From: Nodosilinea nodulosa PCC 7104
Lineage (GTDB): Bacteria; Cyanobacteriota; Cyanobacteriia; Phormidesmidales; Phormidesmidaceae
Direction of reading: 5' to 3'
DNA: 64,000 nucleotides
Assembly: GCF_000309385.1 (NCBI RefSeq)
Contig: NZ_JH976537.1
Location: 1,904,029 to 1,968,028 of the forward strand
In this document: piece after piece, positions 25,322 through 35,109 of the stretch
How positions within the stretch are numbered: the first letter of the stretch is position 1
How the letters are laid out: every line of letters begins with the position of its first letter
Program-made: the position numbers and the translations under genes
Notes under the pieces: generated by a model
Database searches by the model: none
What the model was told of the DNA's origin: nothing
The model's input: only the letters and a program-made list of their open reading frames with translations

Positions 25322-26320
25322 TCAAGGGACAGCCAAGGCCGATTTTTGGGGTTTCAGCTTTTCAGGATCGTAGAGTTGACCTGAGGACAACACGCCGTAG
25401 ACGATACGAATGAGCTTGTGCATAGCAGCGCCGATAATCGCCATTTTGGTTTTGCCCGCCGCCGTTAGGCGCTCACACCAAGGGTGAAGTTCTCGGGCAT
25501 GGCGCAGGAAGGCGATGGCCGGGAAATACAGCGCTTTTCGCATGCGGGCATTGCCAATCTTGCAGAGTCGGGTTTTGCCCTGCACTGATGTGCCAGAGGT
25601 ATGTTCTTGGGGCGTTAACCCCGCATAGGCAGCGAGCTGACGAGCGGAGGTAAAGGCATGAATATCGCCGATTTCAGCCAGCAGCCGGGCGGCGGTATCG
25701 GGGCCGATGCCCACGATGGAGACCAGCAAGTCCGCCTGGGCCTGCAAGTGCTCATGGCTCTGGATATGACTGCGCAGCTGCTTTTTTAACGCCTTGACCT
25801 GGGCTTCGAGGAAGGTGATGTGGGCTTGAATATCAGACTTTAGCGCGTCGGAACTGATGGCCAAGCGGTTCTTCTCCTGGGTCAGCATGTGGGTGAGGGC
25901 ATCGAGACGGCGGGTGTACTCTTGTAGCGTTTGGATGTCCGCTGATGACGGTTGCCAGGCACTGGGCTTGAGGTCACGGCAGAACTGGGCAATCAGCGTA
26001 GCATCAGGGCGATCAGCTTTGGTGCGCTTGAGTTGGCTTTTGGCGTAGCCGTGAATCCGCACCGGGTTGACAATGCTGACCCGGTAGCCCTGCTGGTGGA
26101 GCGCTGTCGCTACACCATGGCCATATATACTGGTCGCCTCTAGGCATACATGGGCCGTCTTCACCCCGGCCTCGATTAACCACGCCTGCAAGGCGGCATA
26201 ACCCACTTCGGTGTTATCAAAGGTCTGATACTGGGGTTTGGCACGCTCTGGAAATAGAATCGCCACATGTAAGGTGGCTTTGCTCACATCAATGCCAACG
26301 GGAATCAGGTTTTGAGTCAT
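25322..26320 (-). mobile_element. IS110-family transposase gene
   Basis: A complete 332-residue DEDD transposase of the IS110 family. The N-terminal RuvC-like domain opens with GIDVSKATLHVAI (first Asp), has the Glu in HVCLEATSIYGHG and the Asp in KTKADRPDA-like context (RTKADRPDATLIAQF). The C-terminal Tnp_IS116 domain carries IVGIGPDTAARLLAEIGD and the conserved Ser region HTSGTSVQGKTRLCKIGN. IS110 elements use an RNA (bridge RNA) from their non-coding end to choose targets; the flank upstream of the start (above 26320) is a candidate. The element ends were not identified because this family lacks terminal inverted repeats. It appears intact and may be active. Confidence 0.9.
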
Positions 26321-26810
26321 GGTTCGATACTCCTGATGACGGCAAGGGGGCAGATCGCTCTCAGCGCTATCCTTGTTATCCAGCTTGGGAATCTCAGGAC
26401 TCCCTAATATACTGTCCAGTCTGCTGGCGGCAATCTAGGTCAATGAAAGGGGGAGGCTCTTGTTCTACATAGCAAGCTCCAAAGGGCTTTAGGGTGCGTC
26501 CAGAGTCACTCCTAGGTCTATTTTGGGCCAAACCTTACATACAAGGGTGGGTTAGGCGGTCACTTCCCTACGCCACCTGCCTTCACCATTGCGCCCCGCC
26601 GTAACCCACCGTCCACCTATTGCAGAGATTTCCCGTTTGGGAAAGCGGTAGGTCGGGGCGATCGCCTCTAGCCCTGCACCTTGGGCGATCGCATCACCCC
26701 GCCCTGGGGGTAATTAAGACCCATCCTCCCCTGCTCACCCTCCCGCCGCCCGGTGGAGTTCTGTAGAATGACAAGGGTAGAAACCAATACGCTTGGGGCT
26801 AGCTCTACAG
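26321..26810. other. Non-coding flank of IS110 and upstream region of the ABC exporter
   Basis: About 490 bases with no convincing ORF. The part next to the transposase start (roughly 26321-26500) is a candidate for the element's structured non-coding end. Two HIP1-like GCGATCGC sites occur near 26660-26690. The promoter of the ABC exporter should lie in the last 150 bases. Confidence 0.45.
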
Positions 26811-27836
26811 ATGGGCGCAGCGGTATCGATTCAAAACCTGAAGAAGTCCTACGGGGCGGTAAAAGCGGTGCAAGACGTATCGCTCACCATTCAACCGGGC
26901 GAAATTTTTGGCCTGCTGGGGCCAAACGGGGCGGGCAAAACCACCACCATTCGCTGTCTTTGCACCCTGGCGCTCCCCGACAGCGGCACCCTGGAGGTGA
27001 TGGGGGTTTCCGTGGTCGAGCAGCCCCGGCTAGTGCGCCAGTACCTGGGCTACATTGCCCAGGAGGTAGCACTCGACAAGGTGTTGACCGGGCGCGAACT
27101 CTTGCAGCTTCAGGCCGATATCTACCACATGCCGAAGGGAGTTGCCCGTCGCCGCATCGAACAGATGATCGACCTGCTAGAGCTAGGCGACTGGGCCGAT
27201 AAAAAGACCGGCACCTACTCCGGCGGATTGCGCAAGCGCCTGGATTTAGCCCTCGGGCTTCTCCATCAGCCCGATTTGCTGGTGCTCGATGAGCCCACCG
27301 TAGGCCTCGACATTGAGACACGATCGGCGGTGTGGAGCTTTTTGCGACAGTTGCGGGCAGCGGGCACCACCATTTTGATTACCAGCCACTACCTCGAAGA
27401 GGTCGATGCTCTGGCCGATCGCGTCGCCATTATCGACCAGGGCCGGGTAATCGCCTCCGGCACACCCAGCGACCTGAAGGACAAGATTGGAGGCGATCGC
27501 ATCACCCTGCGCATTCGCGAATTTACCGCCGATGACGAGGCCAACAGCGCCCGCGCGATGCTGGCCGATCTGCCCTTTGTGCGGGAGGTGATCGTCAACG
27601 CCGCCCAGGGAAATTCGCTCAATCTGGTGGTAGACCGCCAGCCCGATGTGCTGCTCACCGTGCAGCAGGCCCTCAAAGCTGCCGACCTACCCGTCTTTGG
27701 CATTGCCCAATCGCGCCCCAGTCTTGACGATGTGTATCTGGCAGCGACGGGCCGCACATTAATGGATGCCGAACTGGCCGCCGTGGGTCAGCGCGACATC
27801 AAGAAGGAAAAGAAACAGGCCATGAAGGGACGCTAG
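26811..27836 (+). CDS. ABC-2 exporter ATP-binding protein (DrrA-like)
   Basis: The ATPase subunit of an ABC-2 type exporter. Walker A is GPNGAGKT (about residue 38), the Q-loop follows, the signature is YSGGLRKRLDLALGL and Walker B is LLVLDEPTVGLD with the H-loop in ITSHYLEEVD. A C-terminal extension of about 100 residues after the ABC core is typical of DrrA-like proteins. The frame is open from 26793 but ATG 26811 is preferred. The permease starts 9 bases after its stop, so they form a two-gene operon. The substrate is unknown (lipid or drug are common). Confidence 0.9.
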   Translation: MGAAVSIQNLKKSYGAVKAVQDVSLTIQPGEIFGLLGPNGAGKTTTIRCLCTLALPDSGTLEVMGVSVVEQPRLVRQYLGYIAQEVALDKVLTGRELLQLQADIYHMPKGVARRRIEQMIDLLELGDWADKKTGTYSGGLRKRLDLALGLLHQPDLLVLDEPTVGLDIETRSAVWSFLRQLRAAGTTILITSHYLEEVDALADRVAIIDQGRVIASGTPSDLKDKIGGDRITLRIREFTADDEANSARAMLADLPFVREVIVNAAQGNSLNLVVDRQPDVLLTVQQALKAADLPVFGIAQSRPSLDDVYLAATGRTLMDAELAAVGQRDIKKEKKQAMKGR

Positions 27837-27845
27837 GATAAGATC

Positions 27846-28763
27846 ATGAGTACCACCATTCCCACCCCATCCTCCACCCGAGAGGCTGCTCCCAGCCTCG
27901 AAAATTCCGAACTCAACGCCTGGAAGGCTGATGTCGTTAAAGCCCAGGGGCTAGTTTCCGGAGCGTTTTTACAAGAAACCCTGGCCATGACTCGGCGGCT
28001 GTTTATTCAGCTGCAGCGCCGTCCCACCACCCTGGTGGCGGGGGTCATTCAGCCCTTGATCTGGCTGGTGCTGTTTGGCGCTCTGTTCCAGAACGTGCCC
28101 GCCGGGCTGTTTGGCGAAAGCCGCAACTATGGCCAGTTTTTAGGGGCAGGCATCATTGTGTTTACGGCCTTTGGCGGTGCCCTGAATGCCGGTCTGCCAG
28201 TGATGTTTGACCGCGAGTTTGGCTTTTTGAACCGCTTTTTGGTCGCCCCGCTGGCCTCGCGCTACTCCATTGTGGTGGCGTCGGCGCTGTTTATTGCTGC
28301 CCTCAGCCTGGTGCAAACGGCGGCTATCTTGGCCCTCAGCGCGGTGCTGGGGGCGGGGTTGCCCAGCCTGCCGGGGCTGGCGCTGGTGCTGTTTATCGTG
28401 ATGACGCTGGTGCTGGGGGTAACGGCCCTCAGTCTGGGGCTGACCTTTGCCCTGCCCGGCCACATTGAGCTAATTGGGGTAATTTTTGTCACCAACCTGC
28501 CGCTGCTGTTTTCGAGCACGGCCCTGGTGCCGCTGGAGTTTATGCCCCGCTGGCTACAGGTGGTGGCCAGCCTCAACCCGCTTACCTATGCGATCGAGCC
28601 GATTCGCTACCTGTACCTGCATCCGGCCTGGGGGTTAGGCAGCACCGTGCTACAGACTCCCTTTGCGGCGGTGTCTTTAGGGGCCTGCCTGGCGGTTTTA
28701 GTGGTGTTTTGCGGGCTGGCGCTGGGCCTCATTCAGCCGCTGCTGCGCCGTCGCATTGCCTAA
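27846..28763 (+). CDS. ABC-2 exporter permease (DrrB-like)
   Basis: A 305-residue ABC-2 permease with a polar N-terminal part of about 45 residues and six hydrophobic segments. The conserved tail segment VVASLNPLTYAIEPIRYLYL is diagnostic of the DrrB/ABC2_membrane family. It works as a dimer with the upstream ATPase to export a substrate that cannot be inferred. Confidence 0.9.
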   Translation: MSTTIPTPSSTREAAPSLENSELNAWKADVVKAQGLVSGAFLQETLAMTRRLFIQLQRRPTTLVAGVIQPLIWLVLFGALFQNVPAGLFGESRNYGQFLGAGIIVFTAFGGALNAGLPVMFDREFGFLNRFLVAPLASRYSIVVASALFIAALSLVQTAAILALSAVLGAGLPSLPGLALVLFIVMTLVLGVTALSLGLTFALPGHIELIGVIFVTNLPLLFSSTALVPLEFMPRWLQVVASLNPLTYAIEPIRYLYLHPAWGLGSTVLQTPFAAVSLGACLAVLVVFCGLALGLIQPLLRRRIA

Positions 28764-28927
28764 CCGCAGATAAAATACATAAAGCCATTGGCCAATCTAT
28801 GGGCTGGTCGATGGGGGGGTGCAGCGCGTGATTTAGTCGCTACAATGACAGACGTAGACAGCACAGCCCCTTGTGCAAATGTTTGGTTATTGCATTGTCA
28901 GTTGTTACGGTGTCAAGGAAATATCCT

Positions 28928-29320
28928 ATGGCCTACCTCAGTTTTTTATCTCGATCGGCTGCTGTTGCGATCGCGGCCTTTAGCCTACTTGCGCCTGCTG
29001 CCCTGGCGCAAACTGCCGGTACTGACCCAGATCAACCCGTCCGCGTCAATGCCGACGAGGGGTTTACCTCAGCGGATGACACCAACAATGTCTTTGGCGA
29101 CAGCAGCAGCCCCTTCGATCTAATTCACCGAGCCGTGCTCGCCAACGATCGCACCCCCAGTGATTTCAGGCGTGAGCACCGCAATCAGATCAACGCCGAG
29201 GCCAGCAACTTCCGCACTCTTCAGCAGGATGCCCTGCGCCGCCAGCAGGCCCAGTCGCAGGGTGCAGGTACGACCCTGATGCCCCCCGAGACAGAGGTCG
29301 CCCCTGCCACGGGAGAGTAG
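28928..29320 (+). CDS. Small secreted protein, unknown
   Basis: A 130-residue protein with a clear Sec signal peptide (AVAIAAFSLLAPAALA, cleavage after ALA near residue 27). The mature part is polar, with FRREHRNQINAEASNFRTLQ and a Gln-rich end, and no membrane helix. The frame is open from 28871, but ATG 28928 starts the signal peptide. I do not recognise a family. A terminator-like hairpin follows at 29374-29407. Confidence 0.65.
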   Translation: MAYLSFLSRSAAVAIAAFSLLAPAALAQTAGTDPDQPVRVNADEGFTSADDTNNVFGDSSSPFDLIHRAVLANDRTPSDFRREHRNQINAEASNFRTLQQDALRRQQAQSQGAGTTLMPPETEVAPATGE

Positions 29321-29373
29321 CCGGTCTGCCGTCAGGCAGATAACCCTCCTGTGGTCATCTCCTATAGCCTATG

Positions 29374-29407
29374 AGCCCTCCGGCTGAAATCTCTCAGCTG
29401 GAGGGCT
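29374..29407 (+). terminator. Hairpin terminator after the secreted protein
   Basis: The arms 29374-29387 (agccctccggctga) and 29394-29407 (tcagctggagggct) pair over 14 positions with one G-T pair and a 6-base loop. Two further T residues follow, 54 bases after the stop codon. Confidence 0.65.
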
Positions 29408-29444
29408 TTGGTATAGCTGTGGCCAGTCAGGTTAAGACATGTCT

Positions 29445-29477
29445 CCTATGAACGTTCAAACGTTTGAAGTTCATAGG
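29445..29477. repeat. 33-base nested palindrome
   Basis: The outer arms cctatgaac / gttcatagg enclose the exact palindrome ttcaaacgtttgaa, with one unpaired G at 29454. It lies in the convergent gap between the secreted-protein gene and the GUN4-like gene. It could be a second terminator or a protein-binding site. Confidence 0.75.
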
Positions 29478-29566
29478 GTTTCTGGATGTCCTAACCAACG
29501 TGACTATGGCTATGTCTCAGCTCAGGCCGATGTAGAGCTGCCTGAGCGGTACTGATTGCCCAAGCC

Positions 29567-30160
29567 CTACAGTTCGCAGGTAAACAGTCGAGTCAGAAAA
29601 TAGTTGACCATCTTGGCCCCGTAAGGCGAATCCCACCAGACGACGGGATAGCAGCCGACGGGATCGTCTAGGTCGTGGCGGGCCTGATCGATAGTCTTCC
29701 ACTGGTCGTTTTGGCGCCAGCCCACCCGTTCTCCGAGGCGGTTGAGCATAGTGCTGTCCTGGGCGATCGCGGTTTCCAGGGTGCCGCCCACGGCCTGGTA
29801 TAGCTGAAGCTGGACGCTAAAGCCAAAGCGACCGCCGGTATAGGTGGTCCACAGGCGATCGATGACCCGCAGCACGCTGCAAGGAAACAGGCGAACGGCG
29901 TCGGGGGGCAGATCTTCGCGATCGGGCGTGCCCGCCTCCTGCAGGATGACCCGTACGGTTTCTTCGTCCGCCTCCAGCAGCTTGCCGGTTTTGAGCAGCC
30001 GCTGGAGCGGTTGATAGCGCTCTACATCGGTGACTAGCGTCAGCGCATCCTCCAGGCGAGCAATACGCTCGGTCAATCCCTGCTGAATGAAGCCCTCTAC
30101 CCTGGCCTCTAGCGCCTCTAGGCGAGCAGCCATTTCGGCCTGTGACCCATCCCCATCCAT
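29567..30160 (-). CDS. GUN4-domain protein
   Basis: A 197-residue protein ending in a GUN4 fold. The first 45 residues form a coiled coil (MAARLEALEARVEGFIQQGL). From about residue 60 the GUN4 pattern appears: a helical ERYQPLQRLLKTGKLLEADEE, then the signature VLRVIDRLWTTYTGGRFGFS and the closing WGRVGWR-like RVGWRQNDQWKTID. GUN4 binds porphyrins and stimulates magnesium chelatase; several cyanobacterial paralogues with other N-termini have unknown roles. This one lacks the N-terminal helical bundle of true Gun4, so it is probably a paralogue. Confidence 0.82.
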   Translation of the reverse strand: MDGDGSQAEMAARLEALEARVEGFIQQGLTERIARLEDALTLVTDVERYQPLQRLLKTGKLLEADEETVRVILQEAGTPDREDLPPDAVRLFPCSVLRVIDRLWTTYTGGRFGFSVQLQLYQAVGGTLETAIAQDSTMLNRLGERVGWRQNDQWKTIDQARHDLDDPVGCYPVVWWDSPYGAKMVNYFLTRLFTCEL

Positions 30161-30291
30161 ATCGACTCCTTACAGGTAATTTGGGCACTGCCCTGGGCGG
30201 CGGGGCATCGAAGCCGCAGTCCGCCCAGGGATTTCTGGCCAACGCTATAAATTTTAGTCTTCTCCCGGCAGCGATGACAGCAATCCGGCTG

Positions 30292-33200
30292 TTAGGCAGG
30301 ATTTTCCCCGTCGGCGCCCGAACGCTCGGTAAATCGCAGGGGAGCGACGGGATCCCCGACTTCAGCCCCGGCCCGATCGCTGCTGCGGCCAGTCGAGGTG
30401 GTCGTTGGCGGGGTGCCAGGGCCGCCGGGCAGCACTCGCTCGGACAGCCCCTTCAGCACCACGTATAGCACCGGCACCACCAGCAGGCTCAGCACCGTGG
30501 CCACCAGCAGCCCCCCAAACACGGTGTAGCCCACCGACCAGCGGCTGGCGCTGCCCGCCCCGGTGGCAATCAACAGCGGAAAGAACCCCACCAGCGATGA
30601 AATTGCCGTCATGATGATGGGCCGGAACCGCTGCTCGGCAGCGGCGATCGCCGACGGTACCAGTCCCAGTCCCTGACTGCGGGCCTGGTTGGCAAATTCC
30701 ACAATCAGAATGGCATTCTTGCTGGCCAGACCAATCAGCATCACCAGGCCGACCTGGGCATAGATATTGAGGTCGAGCCCGCGCAAGAACAGAAACACCA
30801 GCGCCCCCAGCACCGCCAGCGGCACCGTCAGCAAAATGATCACGGGGTCAACATAGTTTTCGTACTGGGCCGCCAGCACCAAAAACACCACCAGCACCCC
30901 CAGACCAAAGATAATGGTGGCCAGCCCGCCCGAGGCAATCTCTTCACGGGCGGTGCCCTGCCACGCCTTACCCACCACGGGCAGAGCCGCCTGGGCGTGG
31001 GCCGCAGACATGGCCTCAATCAGCTGGCCAGAGCTGGCCCCCGGCGCTGGCATGCCCTCCAGCTTGATCGATCGCAGCAGGTTGAAGTGGTTGATGGTCG
31101 ATGGCCCTACCACCTCGCTGAGGGTGACGACTTCTCCCAGGGGAATCATGGTGCCCTGGCGCGATCGCACGTAGATGCTGTTGATGTCGGCCGGCTCGTT
31201 GCGGAAGCCCTGGTCGGCCTGGACGTAGACCCGGTAGTTGCGGCCGCCGTAGGTAAAGTCATTGACGTAGCGCGAGCCCAGGTAGGTGCCCACGGTACTC
31301 AGCGCCTCGTCAATGTCCACATCCAGGGCTTTCAGGCGATCGCGGTTGACATCCACCTGCACCTGGGGCGAGCTGGCGGTGAACTGGGTAAACACCCCCA
31401 TGGAGGCCGGGGACTGGTTGGCCAGCCCGATGATTTGGTTGGCATTGCCCAAAAACTGGTCAATGGTCATCTGGTTGCCGCTGCGGTCTTGCAGCTGCAT
31501 CTCCAGCGCTCCGGTAGGGCTAAAGCCCGGTACCGGCGGCGCGTTAAAGGCAATCACCAGGGCTTCTTGAATAGCCGCGAGGCCGCCGTTCACCTTGGGC
31601 AGCAGCCCAGTCACCGTCGACTCAGGGGCACGGCGGTCTTCCCAAGGGGCCAGGGTGGCAAAAAACACGCCCTTGTTTGGGGAGGGGCCATCGAAGCCAA
31701 ACCCCGACAGCATGAAGGTACTCTCCACCTCCGGAAACTGAGAGATAATTTTGTCGGCCTGGGCCATCACCCCTTTGGTGTACTCCAGCGACACCCCGTC
31801 GGGGGCCTGCACAATGCCTAAGAAATAACCCTGGTCCTCGGCGGGCACAAAGCCCGTGGGCACCACGCGCAGCATGGCCAGCATCAGCAGCACCCCCACC
31901 GCAAACATGGCCAGCACCGCATAGCGCAGGCGAATCAGCAGGCGCACCGCCTCCCGGTAGCGCTCAATCAGGCGCACCAGCTGGCGGTTAAACCAGGTGA
32001 AAAACCCGGCCAGCGGCCCGCCGCGCTGCCCCGCCCCCACCGGACGCAGCAGCAGCGCCGACATCGCCGGTGAAAAGGTGAGGGCGTTAAAGGTCGAAAC
32101 CAGCACCGTAAAGGCGATGGTGAGGGCAAACTGCTGGTAAATCTTGCCGGTACTGCCCGGAAAAAACGCCACCGGAATAAACACCGCCATCAGCACCAGG
32201 GAGGTAGAGACCACCGCCCCCGACAGCTCCTGCATGGCGTCGAGGGCGGCCAGGCGGGGTCGCATGCCCTGGTCAATTTTGGCGGCGATCGCCTCCACAA
32301 TCACAATCGCGTCGTCCACGACCAGACCCGAGGCCAAAATGCAGCCAAACAGGGTCAGCGTGTTGATGGAAAAGCCAAAGGCCAGCAAAAAGGCCATCGA
32401 GCCAATCAGCGCCACCGGAATCGCGATCGCAGGCACAATGGTCGCTCGCCAATCCTGCAAAAATAGGAACAAGATCAGCAGCACCAGCACGATCGCCATC
32501 ACCAGCGTCGTCAGCACCTCCTTCAGCGACACCCGCACAAAGTCGGTGGTGTCAAACACCAGCTCGGCCCGGTAGCCCGGCGGAAAGCTGGCCCTCAGCT
32601 CGTCCATGCGATCGCGCACCGACTGAGCCACCTGCAGGGCGTTGCTGCCCGGCAGCTGGTACACCAGCAGACCCGCCGCCAGCTTGCCCTGGGTCTTGGC
32701 ATCAAAGCTATAGTCTTCGGCTCCCAATTCAGCCCGGCCCACATCCTTGAGCCGCACCAGGTTGCCGCCGCTGCCCACCTTGACGACCATGTTCTCAAAC
32801 TCGCTGACATCCTCCAGTCGACCGGGCAACCGCACGGTGTACTGGTAGGCTTGCCCCGCATCCATAGGCGGTGCCCCCACCGCCCCACCGCCCACCTGCA
32901 CGTTTTGCTCCTGCAGGGCGGCGATGACATCGCTGGGTGTTAGCTTCTGACTGGCCAGGGCGGGAGGGTCTAGCCACAGGCGCATGGCGTAGCGCCCTGC
33001 CCCAAATATCTGCGCGCTGCCCACCCCATCGAGCTGCTTCATCTCGTCGAGAATGAACAGATCGGCATAGTTGCTCAAAAACAGCGCATCGTAGCGATCG
33101 TCGTCGGTAAAGAACCGATAAACCAGCAAAATACTGGGCGACTGGGCACTCACCGTCACCCCCAGCTGACTGACCTCCGGCGGCAGCAGCGGCTCGGCCC

Positions 33201-33552
33201 TCGACACCCGGTTTTGAACGTTGACCTGGGCCAGGTCCTTATCGCGGCCGGGGCCGAACACCACGTTGATGCTGCTTTGCCCCGTATTGGTGCTGCTGGA
33301 GGTGATGAACTGCATCCCCTCTACGCCGTTGACCTCGCGCTCTATCACCGTGGTGACGTTGTTTTCTACGGTCTCAGCATCGGCCCCGGTGTAGCTAGAA
33401 GACACCTGAATTTGCAGCGGCGCAATCTCTGGCAGTTGCTCAATGGGCAGCAGCGGAATTGCCACCGACCCCGCTAACACTATCAGCAGGGAACACACGG
33501 TGGTGAGCACCGGGCGACGAATAAAGTTGTCGGCAATGGAGAACAGCGCCAT
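30292..33552 (-). CDS. RND efflux pump inner-membrane subunit (HAE1 type)
   Basis: A 1086-residue proton-driven exporter of the AcrB/HAE1 type. It opens with FIRRPVLTTVCSLLIVLAGS, and has the duplicated RND layout of twelve helices with two large periplasmic loops. The proton-relay Asp pair is in GLVVDDAIVIVEAI (about residue 405) and the second Lys region is in GLASKNAILIVEFA. The C-terminus has a polar extension of about 50 residues. It follows the membrane fusion protein on the same strand after about 114 bases. An outer-membrane TolC partner is not in the window. Drugs or metabolites are typical substrates; the specificity is unknown. Confidence 0.93.
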   Translation of the reverse strand: MALFSIADNFIRRPVLTTVCSLLIVLAGSVAIPLLPIEQLPEIAPLQIQVSSSYTGADAETVENNVTTVIEREVNGVEGMQFITSSSTNTGQSSINVVFGPGRDKDLAQVNVQNRVSRAEPLLPPEVSQLGVTVSAQSPSILLVYRFFTDDDRYDALFLSNYADLFILDEMKQLDGVGSAQIFGAGRYAMRLWLDPPALASQKLTPSDVIAALQEQNVQVGGGAVGAPPMDAGQAYQYTVRLPGRLEDVSEFENMVVKVGSGGNLVRLKDVGRAELGAEDYSFDAKTQGKLAAGLLVYQLPGSNALQVAQSVRDRMDELRASFPPGYRAELVFDTTDFVRVSLKEVLTTLVMAIVLVLLILFLFLQDWRATIVPAIAIPVALIGSMAFLLAFGFSINTLTLFGCILASGLVVDDAIVIVEAIAAKIDQGMRPRLAALDAMQELSGAVVSTSLVLMAVFIPVAFFPGSTGKIYQQFALTIAFTVLVSTFNALTFSPAMSALLLRPVGAGQRGGPLAGFFTWFNRQLVRLIERYREAVRLLIRLRYAVLAMFAVGVLLMLAMLRVVPTGFVPAEDQGYFLGIVQAPDGVSLEYTKGVMAQADKIISQFPEVESTFMLSGFGFDGPSPNKGVFFATLAPWEDRRAPESTVTGLLPKVNGGLAAIQEALVIAFNAPPVPGFSPTGALEMQLQDRSGNQMTIDQFLGNANQIIGLANQSPASMGVFTQFTASSPQVQVDVNRDRLKALDVDIDEALSTVGTYLGSRYVNDFTYGGRNYRVYVQADQGFRNEPADINSIYVRSRQGTMIPLGEVVTLSEVVGPSTINHFNLLRSIKLEGMPAPGASSGQLIEAMSAAHAQAALPVVGKAWQGTAREEIASGGLATIIFGLGVLVVFLVLAAQYENYVDPVIILLTVPLAVLGALVFLFLRGLDLNIYAQVGLVMLIGLASKNAILIVEFANQARSQGLGLVPSAIAAAEQRFRPIIMTAISSLVGFFPLLIATGAGSASRWSVGYTVFGGLLVATVLSLLVVPVLYVVLKGLSERVLPGGPGTPPTTTSTGRSSDRAGAEVGDPVAPLRFTERSGADGENPA

Positions 33553-33666
33553 GGCTAGGTTACCGGGGGCTCAGGGAACAGAAGAATCGTCTTGCGAATC
33601 GGGACGGACGGAGATAGGGAGCTAAACGTCAGCAACGCCAACCAGTGGCCCACCCCGCCGCGTGGC

Positions 33667-34974
33667 CTAGGGGGCGGCTGAGGCCTTCTCCTCGGGGGAA
33701 ACAGGGCGGCCATCTTGCAGCTGCAAAAGGTTGGTGACAATGACCTGGTCTCCAGCTTTCAGCCCGTCAATGACCTGGTAGTTGTTCCCCTGGAGTTGCC
33801 CCAGCTGCACCGGGCGCTGGGTGGCGACCTGAATGGTTTGACCGTCCTCCTGGGGCTGGTCGGTGGCCACAAACACAAAGCTCTGCCCGGCCACGCGAGT
33901 AACCGCCACCGTGGGCACCAGCAGCGTTGCGGTGGTGCTCCAGATCAGTCTGGCCCGCACAAACTGCCCGTCGCGCAGGTTGCCCGCCTCGTTCGGAAAG
34001 CGGGCCTTAACCAAAATAGATTGCCCGTCGCCGTCCACCTGCGGCGAAATAAAGCTGAGGCTGCCCGTGGCCAGGGGTTCGCCGGTATCGGGGTTGAGCA
34101 GCTCCACGGGAATTCCGGGCCGCAACTGGCTGGCTCGGGTAGAGGGCACCTGAATGCGCAAATAGAGTTCGCTATTTTGGGTGATGGTGGCCAGGGTATC
34201 GCCGACATCGACAAAATCCCCCACCTTGAGGGAGACATCGCCCAGGCGACCTGTAACCGGAGCCACCACCTGCTTAAACCCTAAATCTTCCTGGCTGACA
34301 TCGACCTGGGCCTGGGCCTGCTCAAAGGTGGAGAGCGCCTGCTGGAGCTGAGACTGGGCGGCCCGCACATTGTCTTCGGCCTGGCGCTGGGCCGCCCTGG
34401 CCACGTCTAGCTGGTTTTGAGCGTTGTCTAAGTCTTGCTTGCTCAGGGCTCCCGCTGCCACCAGCCGTTCGGTGCGGCCATATTCGACTACCGCAAGCTC
34501 CACATCGGCCTGGGTGCGGGCGACCTGAGCCCTAGCTGCCTCCACCTGGGCCTGGGCCGCATCGCGGCCAAAGCGGGCGGCCTGGGCCCCAGACTGGGCC
34601 GCAGACACCCGAGCCTGGGCCTGGTCTGGACTCAGCTGCACCACCGGCTGGCCCCGGCTAACGGCGCTGCCAGAGCTGGCGAAGATCTGGGTTACGCGGC
34701 CTGCCACCTGGGGTTTAAGCTCAATGCGCTGCTCGGCCTCCAGGGCGCCCACAAAGTCAGCGCTTTCCTCAAAGGTGCCGGGCTGCAACTCTTGCACCTG
34801 CACCGGCACGGCCTGGGGCGCCATGGCTCCCGGCGGCTGGGGCCGACTACAGGCCGCCAGGGTAAATGACAGGGCAAGGGCCGCTCCTAACGCCCGCCGC
34901 GATCGCCAAACACTGAGTGACAGCATATTGAGTGACAGCATAGGGTAGCTAGACCTGGAGTGCGCGTTAGACAT
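33667..34974 (-). CDS. RND efflux membrane-fusion lipoprotein
   Basis: A 435-residue periplasmic adaptor (AcrA/MexA type) that links the RND pump to an outer-membrane channel. The lipobox LAAC gives a lipidated Cys at residue 42. A biotinyl-lipoyl motif (ELKPQVAGRVTQIFASSGS), a long Ala/Gln-rich coiled-coil hairpin (about 105-210) and beta-barrel parts follow. Several ATGs precede the signal sequence and the true start could be a little further in. It lies between the TetR regulator and the pump gene, all on one strand. Confidence 0.9.
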   Translation of the reverse strand: MSNAHSRSSYPMLSLNMLSLSVWRSRRALGAALALSFTLAACSRPQPPGAMAPQAVPVQVQELQPGTFEESADFVGALEAEQRIELKPQVAGRVTQIFASSGSAVSRGQPVVQLSPDQAQARVSAAQSGAQAARFGRDAAQAQVEAARAQVARTQADVELAVVEYGRTERLVAAGALSKQDLDNAQNQLDVARAAQRQAEDNVRAAQSQLQQALSTFEQAQAQVDVSQEDLGFKQVVAPVTGRLGDVSLKVGDFVDVGDTLATITQNSELYLRIQVPSTRASQLRPGIPVELLNPDTGEPLATGSLSFISPQVDGDGQSILVKARFPNEAGNLRDGQFVRARLIWSTTATLLVPTVAVTRVAGQSFVFVATDQPQEDGQTIQVATQRPVQLGQLQGNNYQVIDGLKAGDQVIVTNLLQLQDGRPVSPEEKASAAP

Positions 34975-35109
34975 CGGACGTCACTTTAGAAATGGTAATT
35001 CGAGAAAACTCTAGGATCATGACCAAGGGTTTGGCGAGGCCGATTATCTCCGATTCGTTTGTTTCCAATCCGCTGAGGGCTGGGCTTTCGATGAATAGCC
35101 ATTCATCCA

